Notes under the pieces: generated by a model
Seen by the model: the letters and a program-made list of their open reading frames with translations, nothing else
Told to the model about the DNA's origin: nothing
The model's database searches: none
Shown: positions 1-8,255 of the stretch, one piece after another
How positions within the stretch are numbered: the first letter of the stretch is position 1
Layout: the number at the start of each line of letters is the position of its first letter
Made by a program: the position numbers and the translations under genes
DNA from: a virus
Virus record (IMG/VR): IMGVR_UViG_3300025132_000015
Coordinates: 1 to 33,260 of that record
DNA: 33,260 nucleotides
Reading direction: 5' to 3' (one strand)

Positions 1-78
1 AACGCACCTGTGTTCTTTGATGACCAATGTCCAAGTAATAAGATGTATTTCTTAAATACGGACTATTTATTCCTTCGT
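1..78. repeat. Terminal overlap, left copy (circular contig)
   Basis: These 78 bases are identical to the last 78 bases of the window (33183-33260). The match lies inside one protein-coding frame that is restored when the copies are merged, so it marks circular closure of the assembly and not a biological repeat. The unit length is 33,182 bp. The physical ends of the virion DNA cannot be inferred from it. Confidence 0.93.
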
Positions 79-213
79 TCAGCTCAAGGTAGAGAATTTA
101 CACCTTTAGGTGAGAAGGCTTCTGTTAACCAAGACGCTATGGTATTGCCAGTTGTATGGGCAGGAAATATGACCTGTTCTAACAGAGCAAGACAAGGTGT
201 CATACAAGACTAA
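1..213 (+). CDS. Major capsid protein, C-terminal part (gene split by contig ends)
   Basis: This is the last 70 codons of the major capsid gene whose first 276 codons lie at 32433-33260; 26 of these codons are in the duplicated 78 bases. Frame 1 is open from the first base (N-A-P-V-F-F-D-D...) to TAA at 211-213. The tail of the protein has the hydrophobic Y-L-F-L-R and W-A-G-N-M-T-C-S-N-R segments and the ending G-V-I-Q-D, typical of HK97-fold phage capsid proteins placed after a scaffold gene. Merged length is 320 residues. The next gene follows after 13 bases with an AAGGA ribosome site. Confidence 0.85.
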   Translation, partial: NAPVFFDDQCPSNKMYFLNTDYLFLRSAQGREFTPLGEKASVNQDAMVLPVVWAGNMTCSNRARQGVIQD

Positions 214-226
214 GAAAGGATAAGTT

Positions 227-691
227 ATGGCTTATATAACTGGAATGGACAAAACTGAAGTTAGTGATACACCTACATTTATGGTCGGACAAAAGGGTAT
301 GGATGCAGCTGGAAACACCTTCAAATATGTTCAATACGATACTGGTGCTGGAAGTGTAGCAGCAGTAAGCGGACAAGTTGCTTATTACTACGCACCTTCC
401 GGTGCTTCTGCTGGTGCAGTAAATGTAGTAACAAGTGATTTATCTGATTCTAATGAGGTAGGCGCTGGTGTTTTACAATCTGCTCCAACAGACGGACAAT
501 ATGCTTGGATTCAGATAGGTGGAACAGCAACTCTATCTATTGCACTTACAGCAGGTAATGATGGAGACCCATTGACACCTACTGGTGCTGGTGATGGCAC
601 GCTTGATGTTACAGGAGATGTAACTTCACCTGTGTGTGCATTTGCTATAGATGCTTCAGCTAAAATAATTGCTTGTCAATTTGCTGGTTAG
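227..691 (+). CDS. Probable head decoration protein
   Basis: This is a 154-residue, Gly/Ala/Ser/Thr-rich, beta-type protein with almost no Lys or Arg, encoded 13 bases after the major capsid stop and preceded by AAGGA. Position directly after the coat gene, size and composition fit small head decoration or stabilisation proteins. Residues 1-40 contain a short charged lead (M-D-K-T-E-V-S-D) and the rest alternates small and hydrophobic residues, as expected for a beta barrel. I see no catalytic motif. The role is inferred from position; another small structural protein is possible. Confidence 0.6.
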   Translation: MAYITGMDKTEVSDTPTFMVGQKGMDAAGNTFKYVQYDTGAGSVAAVSGQVAYYYAPSGASAGAVNVVTSDLSDSNEVGAGVLQSAPTDGQYAWIQIGGTATLSIALTAGNDGDPLTPTGAGDGTLDVTGDVTSPVCAFAIDASAKIIACQFAG

Positions 692-703
692 AGCATTATA
701 ATA

Positions 704-724
704 GTGGGGGTGAAAGTCCCCCAC
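704..724 (+). other. GC-rich stem-loop between head genes
   Basis: GTGGGGG (704-710) pairs perfectly with CCCCCAC (718-724) around the 7-base loop TGAAAGT. It is the most GC-rich hairpin in an otherwise AT-rich operon and lies between the decoration protein stop and the AGGAGGT ribosome site of the next gene. No T-run follows, so it does not look like a Rho-independent terminator. It could protect the 3' end of capsid/decoration mRNA, act as a processing site, or reduce downstream expression. Confidence 0.45.
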
Positions 725-742
725 ACTAAAAGGAGGTAAAAA

Positions 743-1147
743 ATGGCAGGAAATAGAAGAATAACAATATACAGAGACCCTACAAATAAATTTGATTTAG
801 TAGAAATTAAATTAATAGGCGACCCAAATACTGTAATTTATAAAATGAAAGATAAAGAAGAACAAATCAAACAAGAGTTTCCTAATGATTATTATGCATA
901 TTACAAAAATAAAAAGCCTGTGGCAAAAGAAAAAAAAGAAACACCACTAACCAAACTAAAATCATTAAATAGAAATAAAAAAAAATTTTTCGAAATGGAA
1001 GGGATTACATCAGTAGAGCAATTAGCAAAATTATCTGATGGTGCTTGTCACGGACTGGGTAAAGATGTATTAGACCATAGAAAAGAAGCAAAACAATTTT
1101 TAGCAGGAAAAGATGCAAGACCTCAACAACCAGTGGTGGGTGAATGA
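743..1147 (+). CDS. Basic virion-operon protein of unknown function with C-terminal helical domain
   Basis: A 134-residue Lys-rich protein with a strong ribosome site (AGGAGGTAAAAA before ATG). Residues 1-55 look like a small alpha/beta module (R-I-T-I-Y-R-D-P...), followed by a charged linker (V-A-K-E-K-K-E-T). Residues 80-125 (F-F-E-M-E-G-I-T-S-V-E-Q-L-A...G-L-G-K-D-V-L) resemble a helix-hairpin-helix unit of the kind that binds DNA or acts as a docking module. It sits between head decoration and the tail adaptor and its last codons overlap the next gene by four bases. Function unknown; a head-neck or DNA-contact role is conjecture. Confidence 0.7.
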   Translation: MAGNRRITIYRDPTNKFDLVEIKLIGDPNTVIYKMKDKEEQIKQEFPNDYYAYYKNKKPVAKEKKETPLTKLKSLNRNKKKFFEMEGITSVEQLAKLSDGACHGLGKDVLDHRKEAKQFLAGKDARPQQPVVGE

Positions 1148-1851
1148 CATTATTATCAATATGCCAAGATGCAGCAAAAGAGATAGGAGTTCCTACTCCA
1201 ACAGCAGTATTTGGTTCATCAGATACAACAAATATTCAATTAGTAGCAGCAGCTAATAGAGAAGGAAAAAATCTAGTATCTGGATATGATTGGCAAGTAT
1301 TAATAAAAGAAGAACTACATACTACCATAGCAAATGAAAACCAAGGCTCTTTAACAACTATCGCTACTGATTTTTTACGATTTAGTAATGATACGATGTG
1401 GAACAGAACGACTGATAGAAAATATTATGGTCCTTTAAATAATGCACAATGGCAAAGATTAAAAGCAAGTGTTACAAGTGGTATAACAAATTATTTTAGA
1501 ATAAGAGGTAACAGTTTATTGTTTAGCCCAACACCACCAGCTGGTGAAACAGTAGCTTTTGAATATATAGGTAAAAACTGGGTAGATACAACTGGTGATG
1601 GTAACGCTAATGCAACCAGTTATGCAGCAGATAGTAACACTACAATTTTAGATGAAGATATAATTACTCTAGGAGTGATATGGAGATTTTTAAAACAAAA
1701 AGGTTTGCCGTATGATAATCAATTTCAAGAATATAGATTAAAGTTATCAGAGTTACAGGCAAAAGATGGTGCAAAACAAATCATTCGTATGGCTGGTCCT
1801 AATAGGCTATATTTACCAGTTAACGAACCAGAAGGAAACTTTTCACTATAA
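1144..1851 (+). CDS. Portal-tail adaptor protein (P22 gp4 / T7 gp11-type)
   Basis: A 235-residue protein starting ATG inside the stop of the previous gene (ATGA). The opening L-L-S-I-C-Q-D-A-A-K-E-I-G, the W-Q-V-L-I-K segment near residue 50, F-R-I-R-G-N-S-L-L-F-S-P-T-P-P near 120 and the late D-E-D-I-I-T-L-G-V-I-W-R-F-L-K block match the pattern of the adaptor that plugs below the portal of short-tailed phages. The neighbouring nozzle gene supports this. It would form the ring that closes the head after packaging. Assignment rests on pattern and synteny, not on a profile search. Confidence 0.68.
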   Translation: MTLLSICQDAAKEIGVPTPTAVFGSSDTTNIQLVAAANREGKNLVSGYDWQVLIKEELHTTIANENQGSLTTIATDFLRFSNDTMWNRTTDRKYYGPLNNAQWQRLKASVTSGITNYFRIRGNSLLFSPTPPAGETVAFEYIGKNWVDTTGDGNANATSYAADSNTTILDEDIITLGVIWRFLKQKGLPYDNQFQEYRLKLSELQAKDGAKQIIRMAGPNRLYLPVNEPEGNFSL

Positions 1852-1976
1852 TGCCAATTAAAAAAGTAAAAGGTGGTTATAGATTTGGAAATAAGGGTAA
1901 AACATACAAAAGCAAAAAAAAAGCTCAAAAACAAGCAAAAGCAATTTATGCTTCTGGATATAAAGGCAAAAAATAA
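1851..1976 (+). CDS. Tiny basic phage protein, KGGYRFG type
   Basis: This 41-residue protein begins at the TAATG that ends the adaptor gene and ends at the TAATG that begins the nozzle gene, so both neighbours share one base with it. It is rich in Lys and Tyr, with the K-G-G-Y-R-F-G-N-K-G-K motif followed by K-A-Q-K-Q-A-K-A-I-Y-A-S-G. This combination recurs in tiny proteins of many tailed phages near structural genes, but I know of no assigned function. Net charge is strongly positive, so contact with packaged DNA is possible. Confidence 0.75.
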   Translation: MPIKKVKGGYRFGNKGKTYKSKKKAQKQAKAIYASGYKGKK

Positions 1977-3547
1977 TGGTAGTATTTAACCCTACAGGTG
2001 AAAGTACATCATTAGCAGCGCCTATTGGTGGTTTGAATACAAGAGATGCTGTGGATTTAATGCCACAAACTGACGCTATACGATTAGATAATTTTTTTCC
2101 CGGAAGCACAGACGTTAGTTTAAGAAAAGGTTTTACAAATCATAAAACTGGTTTTGCTTCTAAAGTAGAAACTTTAATGTCTTATCATTCACCAACAACA
2201 AATAAATTATTTGCATTTAGTGGCACAGAAGCTTATGACGTTTCTAGTTCTGGTGCTATAGCTTCTACTTGGGACACTGCTAGTTGGGACACAGCAAGTT
2301 GGGCAAGTACATCAGATTTACCTGTATTAACAAGTTTATCTAATGCAAGATGGGAGTTTGTTAATTTTACTACTTCTGGTGGTTCTTTTTTATTTATTTG
2401 TAATGGAGTTGATGCTCCTAGACATTATAATGGTACAACTTGGGCAACACCTACATTATCTGGTATAACTGCTACAACAATTAATAATGTAACTGTGTTT
2501 AAAGAAAGATTATTTTTTATATTAAACGATAGTTTGAGTTTTGGTTACTTACCTATTGATTCTATAGCAGGAGCTGTATCTACTTTTTCTTTAGGAAGTG
2601 TTTTTAATTTTGGTGGTTATTTAGTAGCAGCAGGAACTCTTACACGAGATGGTGGTTCAGGGTCAGATGACTATATAGCTTTCATTACTTCAGAAGGCGA
2701 AGTTGCTATTTACCAAGGAACTAATCCTAGTGATGCAAACGCTTGGGCATTAATAGGAGTATTTAAAATAGCAAGACCAATAGGCAAAAGATGTGTAGTA
2801 AGAGTTGGTCCAGAATTAATAGTTATTACTGAATCTGGGTTTATACCTTTAACTAAAATGTATGCTGAAAGTGAAACTAATTATGGGCAAGCAATATCAG
2901 CAAAAATTAGTGGTAGCATTAATTTTAGTGTATCGAATTTTAAAACTATATTTGGGTGGGATGTAATCGTTTATCCTAAAGCACAGATGGGTATATTTAA
3001 TGTTCCTAATAATACCACTGGTGAGTTTATCCAATACGTTGTAAATTTAAACACTGGTGCTTGGGGTAGGTTTACAGGGCAAAATGCGTACTGTTGGGGT
3101 TTGCTAAATGGTGATTTATATTTCGGTGGAGAAACTGCTGTATATAAAGCAGATAACAGCACAAGTGATGCTGGCAATCAAATACAAGGAGATGCAAAAA
3201 CAGCATTTGTATATTTTGGTGGTAGAGGAACTACAAAACGATATACAGCTATTAGACCTATAGTGTCATCTGATGCATCTTTGCCTATTAGTATAGGATT
3301 TGATGTTGACTTTAATGATGGTTCCAGTACATACACACCATCTAGCGCTACAACAGAAGGAACAAGTTGGGACGCTGGAACTTGGGATGTAAGCGAATGG
3401 GCTGGTAGCGTAGATTCACAATTAGTATGGAGAAGTGTTGCAAATATAGGTTGGAACGCAGCAGTTAGAATAAGAACAAGTACACAAGCGCAAAGTATAA
3501 AATGGCATAGCACTGATGTTTATTATGAAAAAGGTTTAGGCTTATGA
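1976..3547 (+). CDS. Tail nozzle / hub protein (P22 gp10-like stabilisation protein)
   Basis: A 523-residue beta-rich protein. The N-terminus contains A-P-I-G-G-L-N-T-R-D and D-N-F-F-P, followed by repeated short strands typical of the beta-propeller-like nozzle or packaged-DNA stabilisation proteins of short-tailed phages (P22 gp10 is about 470 residues). It follows the adaptor gene as in P22-like modules. Two Trp-Asp repeats stand out: W-D-T-A-S-W-D-T-A-S-W at residues 99-109 and W-D-A-G-T-W-D-V-S-E-W at 465-475. It starts on the shared base of a TAATG junction and its stop overlaps the next start by four bases. The exact P22 counterpart is inferred. Confidence 0.65.
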   Translation: MVVFNPTGESTSLAAPIGGLNTRDAVDLMPQTDAIRLDNFFPGSTDVSLRKGFTNHKTGFASKVETLMSYHSPTTNKLFAFSGTEAYDVSSSGAIASTWDTASWDTASWASTSDLPVLTSLSNARWEFVNFTTSGGSFLFICNGVDAPRHYNGTTWATPTLSGITATTINNVTVFKERLFFILNDSLSFGYLPIDSIAGAVSTFSLGSVFNFGGYLVAAGTLTRDGGSGSDDYIAFITSEGEVAIYQGTNPSDANAWALIGVFKIARPIGKRCVVRVGPELIVITESGFIPLTKMYAESETNYGQAISAKISGSINFSVSNFKTIFGWDVIVYPKAQMGIFNVPNNTTGEFIQYVVNLNTGAWGRFTGQNAYCWGLLNGDLYFGGETAVYKADNSTSDAGNQIQGDAKTAFVYFGGRGTTKRYTAIRPIVSSDASLPISIGFDVDFNDGSSTYTPSSATTEGTSWDAGTWDVSEWAGSVDSQLVWRSVANIGWNAAVRIRTSTQAQSIKWHSTDVYYEKGLGL

Positions 3548-3882
3548 TTTTATCAAATAGAATATGGAGTTTGCTAAAACCATCAACAGATATAGCTGAT
3601 AATTTAAGCAAAGAAGAAATAGAAAAAGGTTTAGAAAATGGAAGTTATCAAATGTTTATTGATGAAAAAAGCGTTGTAATTACAGCTGATTATCAAGACG
3701 CATTGCGCATAGGATTAGCTGGTGGTGAATTAAATAGTTTGAAAAATTTAGAAAAAAAGATTATAAAATATGCAAAAGAAAAAAAATATAAATATGTTGA
3801 CATTTTAGGAAGAATGGGTTGGGAAAAATCATTAAAAGGATATAAAAAACAAGCAGTATTATTGAGGAAGGAAATAAAATGA
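3544..3882 (+). CDS. Small virion-operon protein, GNAT-fragment-like
   Basis: A 112-residue protein coupled to both neighbours by ATGA overlaps. The C-terminal half (L-R-I-G-L-A-G-G-E-L...L-E-K-K-I-I-K-Y-A-K-E-K-K-Y-K-Y-V-D-I-L-G-R-M-G-W-E-K...G-Y-K-K) has the strand-helix-strand pattern and R-x-G-W-E-x-x-L-x-x-Y element of a conserved group of small podovirus proteins that look like part of an acetyltransferase fold. The acetyl-CoA loop is not evident, so I do not call an enzyme. Position between nozzle and S74 protein suggests a virion or assembly role. Confidence 0.65.
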   Translation: MILSNRIWSLLKPSTDIADNLSKEEIEKGLENGSYQMFIDEKSVVITADYQDALRIGLAGGELNSLKNLEKKIIKYAKEKKYKYVDILGRMGWEKSLKGYKKQAVLLRKEIK

Positions 3883-5063
3883 GTTTCGTTACAGATATTT
3901 TTAAATCACCTAAACCACCACCAGCACCAGATTATGCTGGAGCAGCACAAGCACAAGGAGCAGCAAACGTTGAAACTGCAAGAGTAGAAGGTAGAATGAA
4001 TAGACCTGATGTGTATTCGCCTTATGATACTACAATTATAACAGATTTAGGTGATGATAGGTTTAGGCAAGATTATAGTTTAACACCAGAGTATGAAGCG
4101 CAAAGAGTAAAACAAGTAGGGATACAAGACGCTTATTTAGATACTGCTGGCAGATTATTAAGTGGATTGCCACAAGAAACATTTAGTTTAGCTAGTTTGC
4201 CTTCACAACCGGGAATGATTGATAGAAGCAGTTTTACTGCAATACCCACTATGGGTAATATAGATGACTATACTAGAAGAGTAGAAGGTGAGTATTTTGA
4301 TAGAGCTTTAAGTAGATTGCAACCTCAATTTGATTACGAAAGAGATACTTTAAGAACACAATTAATAAATTCAGGTATTCCTCAAGGTTCAGTTGCTTAC
4401 AACAATGCTATGTCAGAATTAACGATGGGGCAACAAGATTCATTAAGAGATTTATCAGCAGAAGCTATTAGGCAAGGGCAAGAGTTAGGCGATGCACAAT
4501 TAGCAAGAGCTACAGGATTAAGAAGTTTTCAAATAAGTGACGCAGCTAGCCAAGTAGCAGAACAAGAAAGAATGAGAGATAGGCAACTTGCAGATTTATT
4601 ATTATCAAGAGAAGTGCCTTTATCAGAAATCGCAACGCTTACAGGACTACCTTCACCAGCTACCAGAGGAGGAACAGTAGCAACTACAGGACTAAATGTA
4701 CCAGCTACAAGTATTGCACCTCCACCAATATTTGCAGGCGCTCAACAACAAGGACAATTTGACCAAGCAAGTTATGCTGGACAATTAGGCGCTTATGGAG
4801 CAAGAATGTCAGCTCTTGGTGATATAGGAAAGGCAGCAATAGCAGCATCAGATAAAAAATTAAAGAAAAATATTAAATACAAATCTAAATCTAAATCTGG
4901 ATTAAATATTTATGAGTTTGAGTATAACTGGTCACCACAAAAGTACACAGGTGTTGTTGCTCAAGAAGTTAAAAAAGTAAAACCATCAGCAGTATTTGAA
5001 AATATATTTGGACATTTGATGGTAGATTATAGCCAGTTAGATGTAAATATGGAAAGAGTATAA
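3879..5063 (+). CDS. Tail-associated protein with C-terminal S74 intramolecular chaperone domain
   Basis: A 394-residue protein. The N-terminus (F-K-S-P-K-P-P-P-A-P-D-Y-A-G-A-A-x-x-Q-G-A-A-N-V-E-T-A-R) is a recurring lead in podovirus tail or ejection proteins. Residues 100-260 are helical, with many Gln, Arg and Glu. The last 71 residues begin S-D-K-K-L-K-K-N-I (from about 324), matching the S-D-x-R-L-K-x-N-I cleavage motif of the S74/endosialidase chaperone, and continue with Y-T-G-V-V-A-Q-E-V. By family knowledge the Ser of S-D is the autoproteolysis site after trimerisation. The domain is short compared with fibre examples and sits on a non-fibre protein. Confidence 0.72.
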   Translation: MSFVTDIFKSPKPPPAPDYAGAAQAQGAANVETARVEGRMNRPDVYSPYDTTIITDLGDDRFRQDYSLTPEYEAQRVKQVGIQDAYLDTAGRLLSGLPQETFSLASLPSQPGMIDRSSFTAIPTMGNIDDYTRRVEGEYFDRALSRLQPQFDYERDTLRTQLINSGIPQGSVAYNNAMSELTMGQQDSLRDLSAEAIRQGQELGDAQLARATGLRSFQISDAASQVAEQERMRDRQLADLLLSREVPLSEIATLTGLPSPATRGGTVATTGLNVPATSIAPPPIFAGAQQQGQFDQASYAGQLGAYGARMSALGDIGKAAIAASDKKLKKNIKYKSKSKSGLNIYEFEYNWSPQKYTGVVAQEVKKVKPSAVFENIFGHLMVDYSQLDVNMERV

Positions 5064-5064
5064 T

Positions 5065-6597
5065 ATGGCAGTAATTAGAAACCCATATGGTGTAAGGCAA
5101 AGGAATCCATTAGTTGATGAATTATTAAAAAAAGCGCAAGCAGAAGCAAGTAATATTACACCAACGCAATATGCAGCTGAATCTTATGGCGGTAGATTTC
5201 CTATCGGTAGTCTAACAGCAGACATATTATCAGGAGTAAGAGAAAGAAATATAAGAAAAGAAGCAGAACAAGCATCAGCGGAAGAAAGAGATGCTTTATC
5301 AAAATTAATGCAAGTAAGAGGAGACCCTGAAAAATATCAAGTAGATGCTTCTGGAAATATAACAACAACTAGCCTTGTGCCTAAAAAAGATGTAGAAGGT
5401 TTTGATATATCACAACTAGGTACAACAGAAACATACAACCCAGCGCAAACTGGCAGTGGAGTTATGTTAGACCAATCTTTAGCAAATACTATGGGAACAT
5501 CACAAGAAGATGATGCACAAAATTTAGCAATAGCATTAAGAGCAGAAGAAGCAAAAAAAACAACAGGCACAACAGCTAGTCAACTTGAGCAAGATATGTT
5601 AACTGAAAAAACAACACCAGTTACATTTACTTTTGGCGCAGAAAAAGACCCTAACTTTTTAGATAGAATGTTAGGTAAATCATTAAGAAAAGAAGAAATA
5701 TCAAATATTAATGATTTAGCAATTAAAGCTGGAATTAGTCCTTTTGATTTACAAAAGTATGATGCTGAACAACAAATGAGACAAGAAGCATTTGAATTAA
5801 AAAAGAAAGAGTTTGCAACTAAAGAAAAACAGGCAGCAGACAAATCAGCTTTAGACCAACTTAATTTAGTTGCAAAACGACTAGAGATTGAAGGAAAAAA
5901 TATAGCTAATACAAAAAATTACAAAGAACTAGAAGATTACAACCAGAAAAAAACTTACGTTGATTTGATAAACGCTAAAGCAACAGAATTGGGATTAGAA
6001 GGAGAAGAAAGAGCAGATTATTTAGCAAGAAATTTTGCTAAAAAAGGTTACTTTGATTTATCTGAACCAATAGATAAAAGAATTTTTAAAAGCAAAGAAA
6101 CTAAAGAAGGCAACATAGCTAAATATAGAAAAGAAGAAAAAGCTACATTTAAGCCTTTGAAAAAAGGTATTGATAACTACAAAAAATTAAGAAACGCACT
6201 TCAAGGAAAAACTGGTACTGATGCTTACGCAGCTATGATTAGTTTCATTAAAAATTTAGATGATTCTGTTGTTAGAGAAGGTGAAGTAGCAGCATTCGGT
6301 TCATTTCAAGGTATATTTGTAAACATTAAAAGAGAGTTTGCTAAAGCGCAAGGTGAAAATATGCCTGAATCAATGAGAACAGCAATATTAAAATTAGCTA
6401 CTGAAAATATCAATAATCAAATAAACGATTATAATATGTCAAAAGCTGATGCGATGGCAAATTTTTATGGTAAAAATGATTATACTGCTAATGATATTTA
6501 TAGTGGTCTTACCTTTAGCACAGAAAACAAAGATGATGATGAATATAAATTAGATAGTTTATTGGGAAATAATGTTGAAGATTGGAGAAACTTTTAA
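5065..6597 (+). CDS. Probable internal virion / DNA-ejection protein
   Basis: A 510-residue, mostly helical, highly charged protein beginning one base after the S74 protein. Residues 230-340 are rich in Lys, Glu and Ala with heptad-like spacing (Q-M-R-Q-E-A-F-E-L-K-K-K-E-F-A-T-K-E-K-Q), suggesting coiled coil. I see no enzyme motif, signal peptide or membrane segment. Size, helix content and position between tail hub genes and fibres fit the ejection or inner-core proteins of podoviruses, which enter the host envelope with the genome. This role is inferred from context only. Its stop shares a base with the next start (TAATG). Confidence 0.6.
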   Translation: MAVIRNPYGVRQRNPLVDELLKKAQAEASNITPTQYAAESYGGRFPIGSLTADILSGVRERNIRKEAEQASAEERDALSKLMQVRGDPEKYQVDASGNITTTSLVPKKDVEGFDISQLGTTETYNPAQTGSGVMLDQSLANTMGTSQEDDAQNLAIALRAEEAKKTTGTTASQLEQDMLTEKTTPVTFTFGAEKDPNFLDRMLGKSLRKEEISNINDLAIKAGISPFDLQKYDAEQQMRQEAFELKKKEFATKEKQAADKSALDQLNLVAKRLEIEGKNIANTKNYKELEDYNQKKTYVDLINAKATELGLEGEERADYLARNFAKKGYFDLSEPIDKRIFKSKETKEGNIAKYRKEEKATFKPLKKGIDNYKKLRNALQGKTGTDAYAAMISFIKNLDDSVVREGEVAAFGSFQGIFVNIKREFAKAQGENMPESMRTAILKLATENINNQINDYNMSKADAMANFYGKNDYTANDIYSGLTFSTENKDDDEYKLDSLLGNNVEDWRNF

Positions 6598-8204
6598 TGA
6601 GACAAGTTATGATGCCTAATGGCAAAATAAAAACCTATGATGATGATGTTTCTGATGACGTTATTAAAAATGATATTAACATTATAAAACAACAGGGTAA
6701 TACTAATACTTTTGCTAATAGTAAAATCAATGAAACACAAACCACAAAGGAAGAACCAACATTATCTACAGATGTTTTAGGAACTTTATCAGCAAGTGGA
6801 GGTAAATTTATTAGCGATTTAATTACTCCATTTACACAGCCAATACAAACTGCAAAAAGCATAGGCGATTTAGCAAGTAGTGTGGTAAATAATATAAGAC
6901 CCGGAGAACAAGGCAACGAAGAAATAGCAAAACAAGTAGGGCAATATTTTGTTGATAGATATGGAAGTTTAGAAAATATTAAAAGCACAGTAAATAAAGA
7001 CCCAGTGGGCGCTTTTGCTGATTTAACAACAGTTTTATCTATTCCTTTTACAGGAGGAGCTGGGTTAGCAGCTAGAACTACAGGAACTGGAAGTAAAATA
7101 TCAAAAATAACACAAGGTGCTAAAAAAGCAGTAGATACAGTAGACCCAGCAAACCTTGCTTTTAGAGCAACAGGAGCAGCCGTTTCAAGTGTTGCAAAAC
7201 CTATAGTGGGAATGACATCAGGAGTAGGAAAAGATGTTATAGGATTAGCATACCAAGCTGGTAAATCAAATGATGCTAAAGTAAGACAAGATTTTATAAA
7301 AAATTTGCAAGGAAAAGAAGATGTTACATTAATTGTTGATGACGTACAAAAAGCACTAGAAGGTTTTAAAGAAAATAAACAAAGCACTTTTAATATAGCT
7401 AAAAACAAATTAAATTTAGATAAAAGGCGAATAGATTTATCATCATTAACAGATGATATAAATAAAATAGAAGATAGTTTTACTACATTAGGTAAATTAG
7501 AATTAGAAGAAGCTGATGTAAATTTATTAAATAAAATTAAAAAGAAAGTAAGAGAATATCAAACTGACCCTAATTTACAAAATGCTTTAGGTGCTGATTC
7601 ATTAAAAAGAAGTATTGATAATTTATATCCTAACACTCTTACTAAAGGTAGAAAAGCAGATATTATAGTAACGAGAGCAAGAAACGCTGTAAAAAATCTT
7701 ATTTCTAAAAAAGTAAAAAATTATGACAAAGTAATGAAAAAATATGAAGAAGCTACAAATTTACAAAATCAAATAGTAAAAGAATTATCTACAGGCAACG
7801 CAAATAAATCAACTATTTTAAGAAAATTAAAATCAGTATTTAGTGATGCTGGAGAAGCAAGATTTGCTAGTAGGGGAGAATTATTAGATACATTAGAAGA
7901 CTATAATCCTAATATATCTACAAGATTAGCAGGACAAGCGCTTAACCCTATAACACCAAAAGGTTTACAAGCATTAATTGCTTCAGGAGGGGTGGGAATG
8001 TCATTAGCAGGTGGATTATCTAATCCTAAATTACTTGCTTATTTACTTTCAGCTTCGCCCAGAACAGTAGGTAATATATCATACGGAGCTGGTGATATAT
8101 CTAGGAGAATGTCAACTCCTGTTGCTGGTAATCTAACTGGTAAAGATTTAGTAGCAGAATTATTAAGGCAAAATAGATTATATCAAGCAACACAAGGACA
8201 ATAA
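6597..8204 (+). CDS. Probable second internal virion / DNA-ejection protein
   Basis: A 535-residue protein. I place the start at the ATG of TAATG (6597), preceded by GGAGA at 6584-6588; an in-frame TTG at 6582 lies on that ribosome site and is unlikely. The N-terminus M-R-Q-V-M-M-P-N-G-K-I-K-T-Y-D-D-D matches the short 'MPDG' lead found on many phage internal or lytic virion proteins. Residues 130-220 are Gly/Ala/Thr-rich and hydrophobic (A-D-L-T-T-V-L-S-I-P-F-T-G-G-A-G-L-A), possibly membrane-active; 240-420 are charged helices; 440-500 again are hydrophobic. It ends the tail block before the fibres. Function is inferred from position and architecture. Confidence 0.6.
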   Translation: MRQVMMPNGKIKTYDDDVSDDVIKNDINIIKQQGNTNTFANSKINETQTTKEEPTLSTDVLGTLSASGGKFISDLITPFTQPIQTAKSIGDLASSVVNNIRPGEQGNEEIAKQVGQYFVDRYGSLENIKSTVNKDPVGAFADLTTVLSIPFTGGAGLAARTTGTGSKISKITQGAKKAVDTVDPANLAFRATGAAVSSVAKPIVGMTSGVGKDVIGLAYQAGKSNDAKVRQDFIKNLQGKEDVTLIVDDVQKALEGFKENKQSTFNIAKNKLNLDKRRIDLSSLTDDINKIEDSFTTLGKLELEEADVNLLNKIKKKVREYQTDPNLQNALGADSLKRSIDNLYPNTLTKGRKADIIVTRARNAVKNLISKKVKNYDKVMKKYEEATNLQNQIVKELSTGNANKSTILRKLKSVFSDAGEARFASRGELLDTLEDYNPNISTRLAGQALNPITPKGLQALIASGGVGMSLAGGLSNPKLLAYLLSASPRTVGNISYGAGDISRRMSTPVAGNLTGKDLVAELLRQNRLYQATQGQ

Positions 8205-8255
8205 TAATTTGCTTTTTTTAAAAATATAGGATAAAAAGAACGAAAGGAGAAAAAT

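Noticed and set aside
1-78. Biological terminal repeat of the virion
   Set aside because: A 78-base exact end match inside the capsid gene is best explained as assembly overlap of a circular or circularly permuted genome.
704-724. Rho-independent terminator
   Set aside because: Strong stem but followed by ACTAAAAGGAGG, not a T-run, and genes continue in the same direction; kept only as a stem-loop.
6635-7408. 257-codon open frame on the minus strand
   Set aside because: Lies fully opposite the 535-residue ejection-protein gene, has no ribosome site and reads as hydrophobic low-quality protein; a shadow frame.
8205-8255. Internal promoter before the fibre genes
   Set aside because: The gap has TTTGCT and ATAAAA words but no convincing pair at proper spacing; too AT-rich to call.
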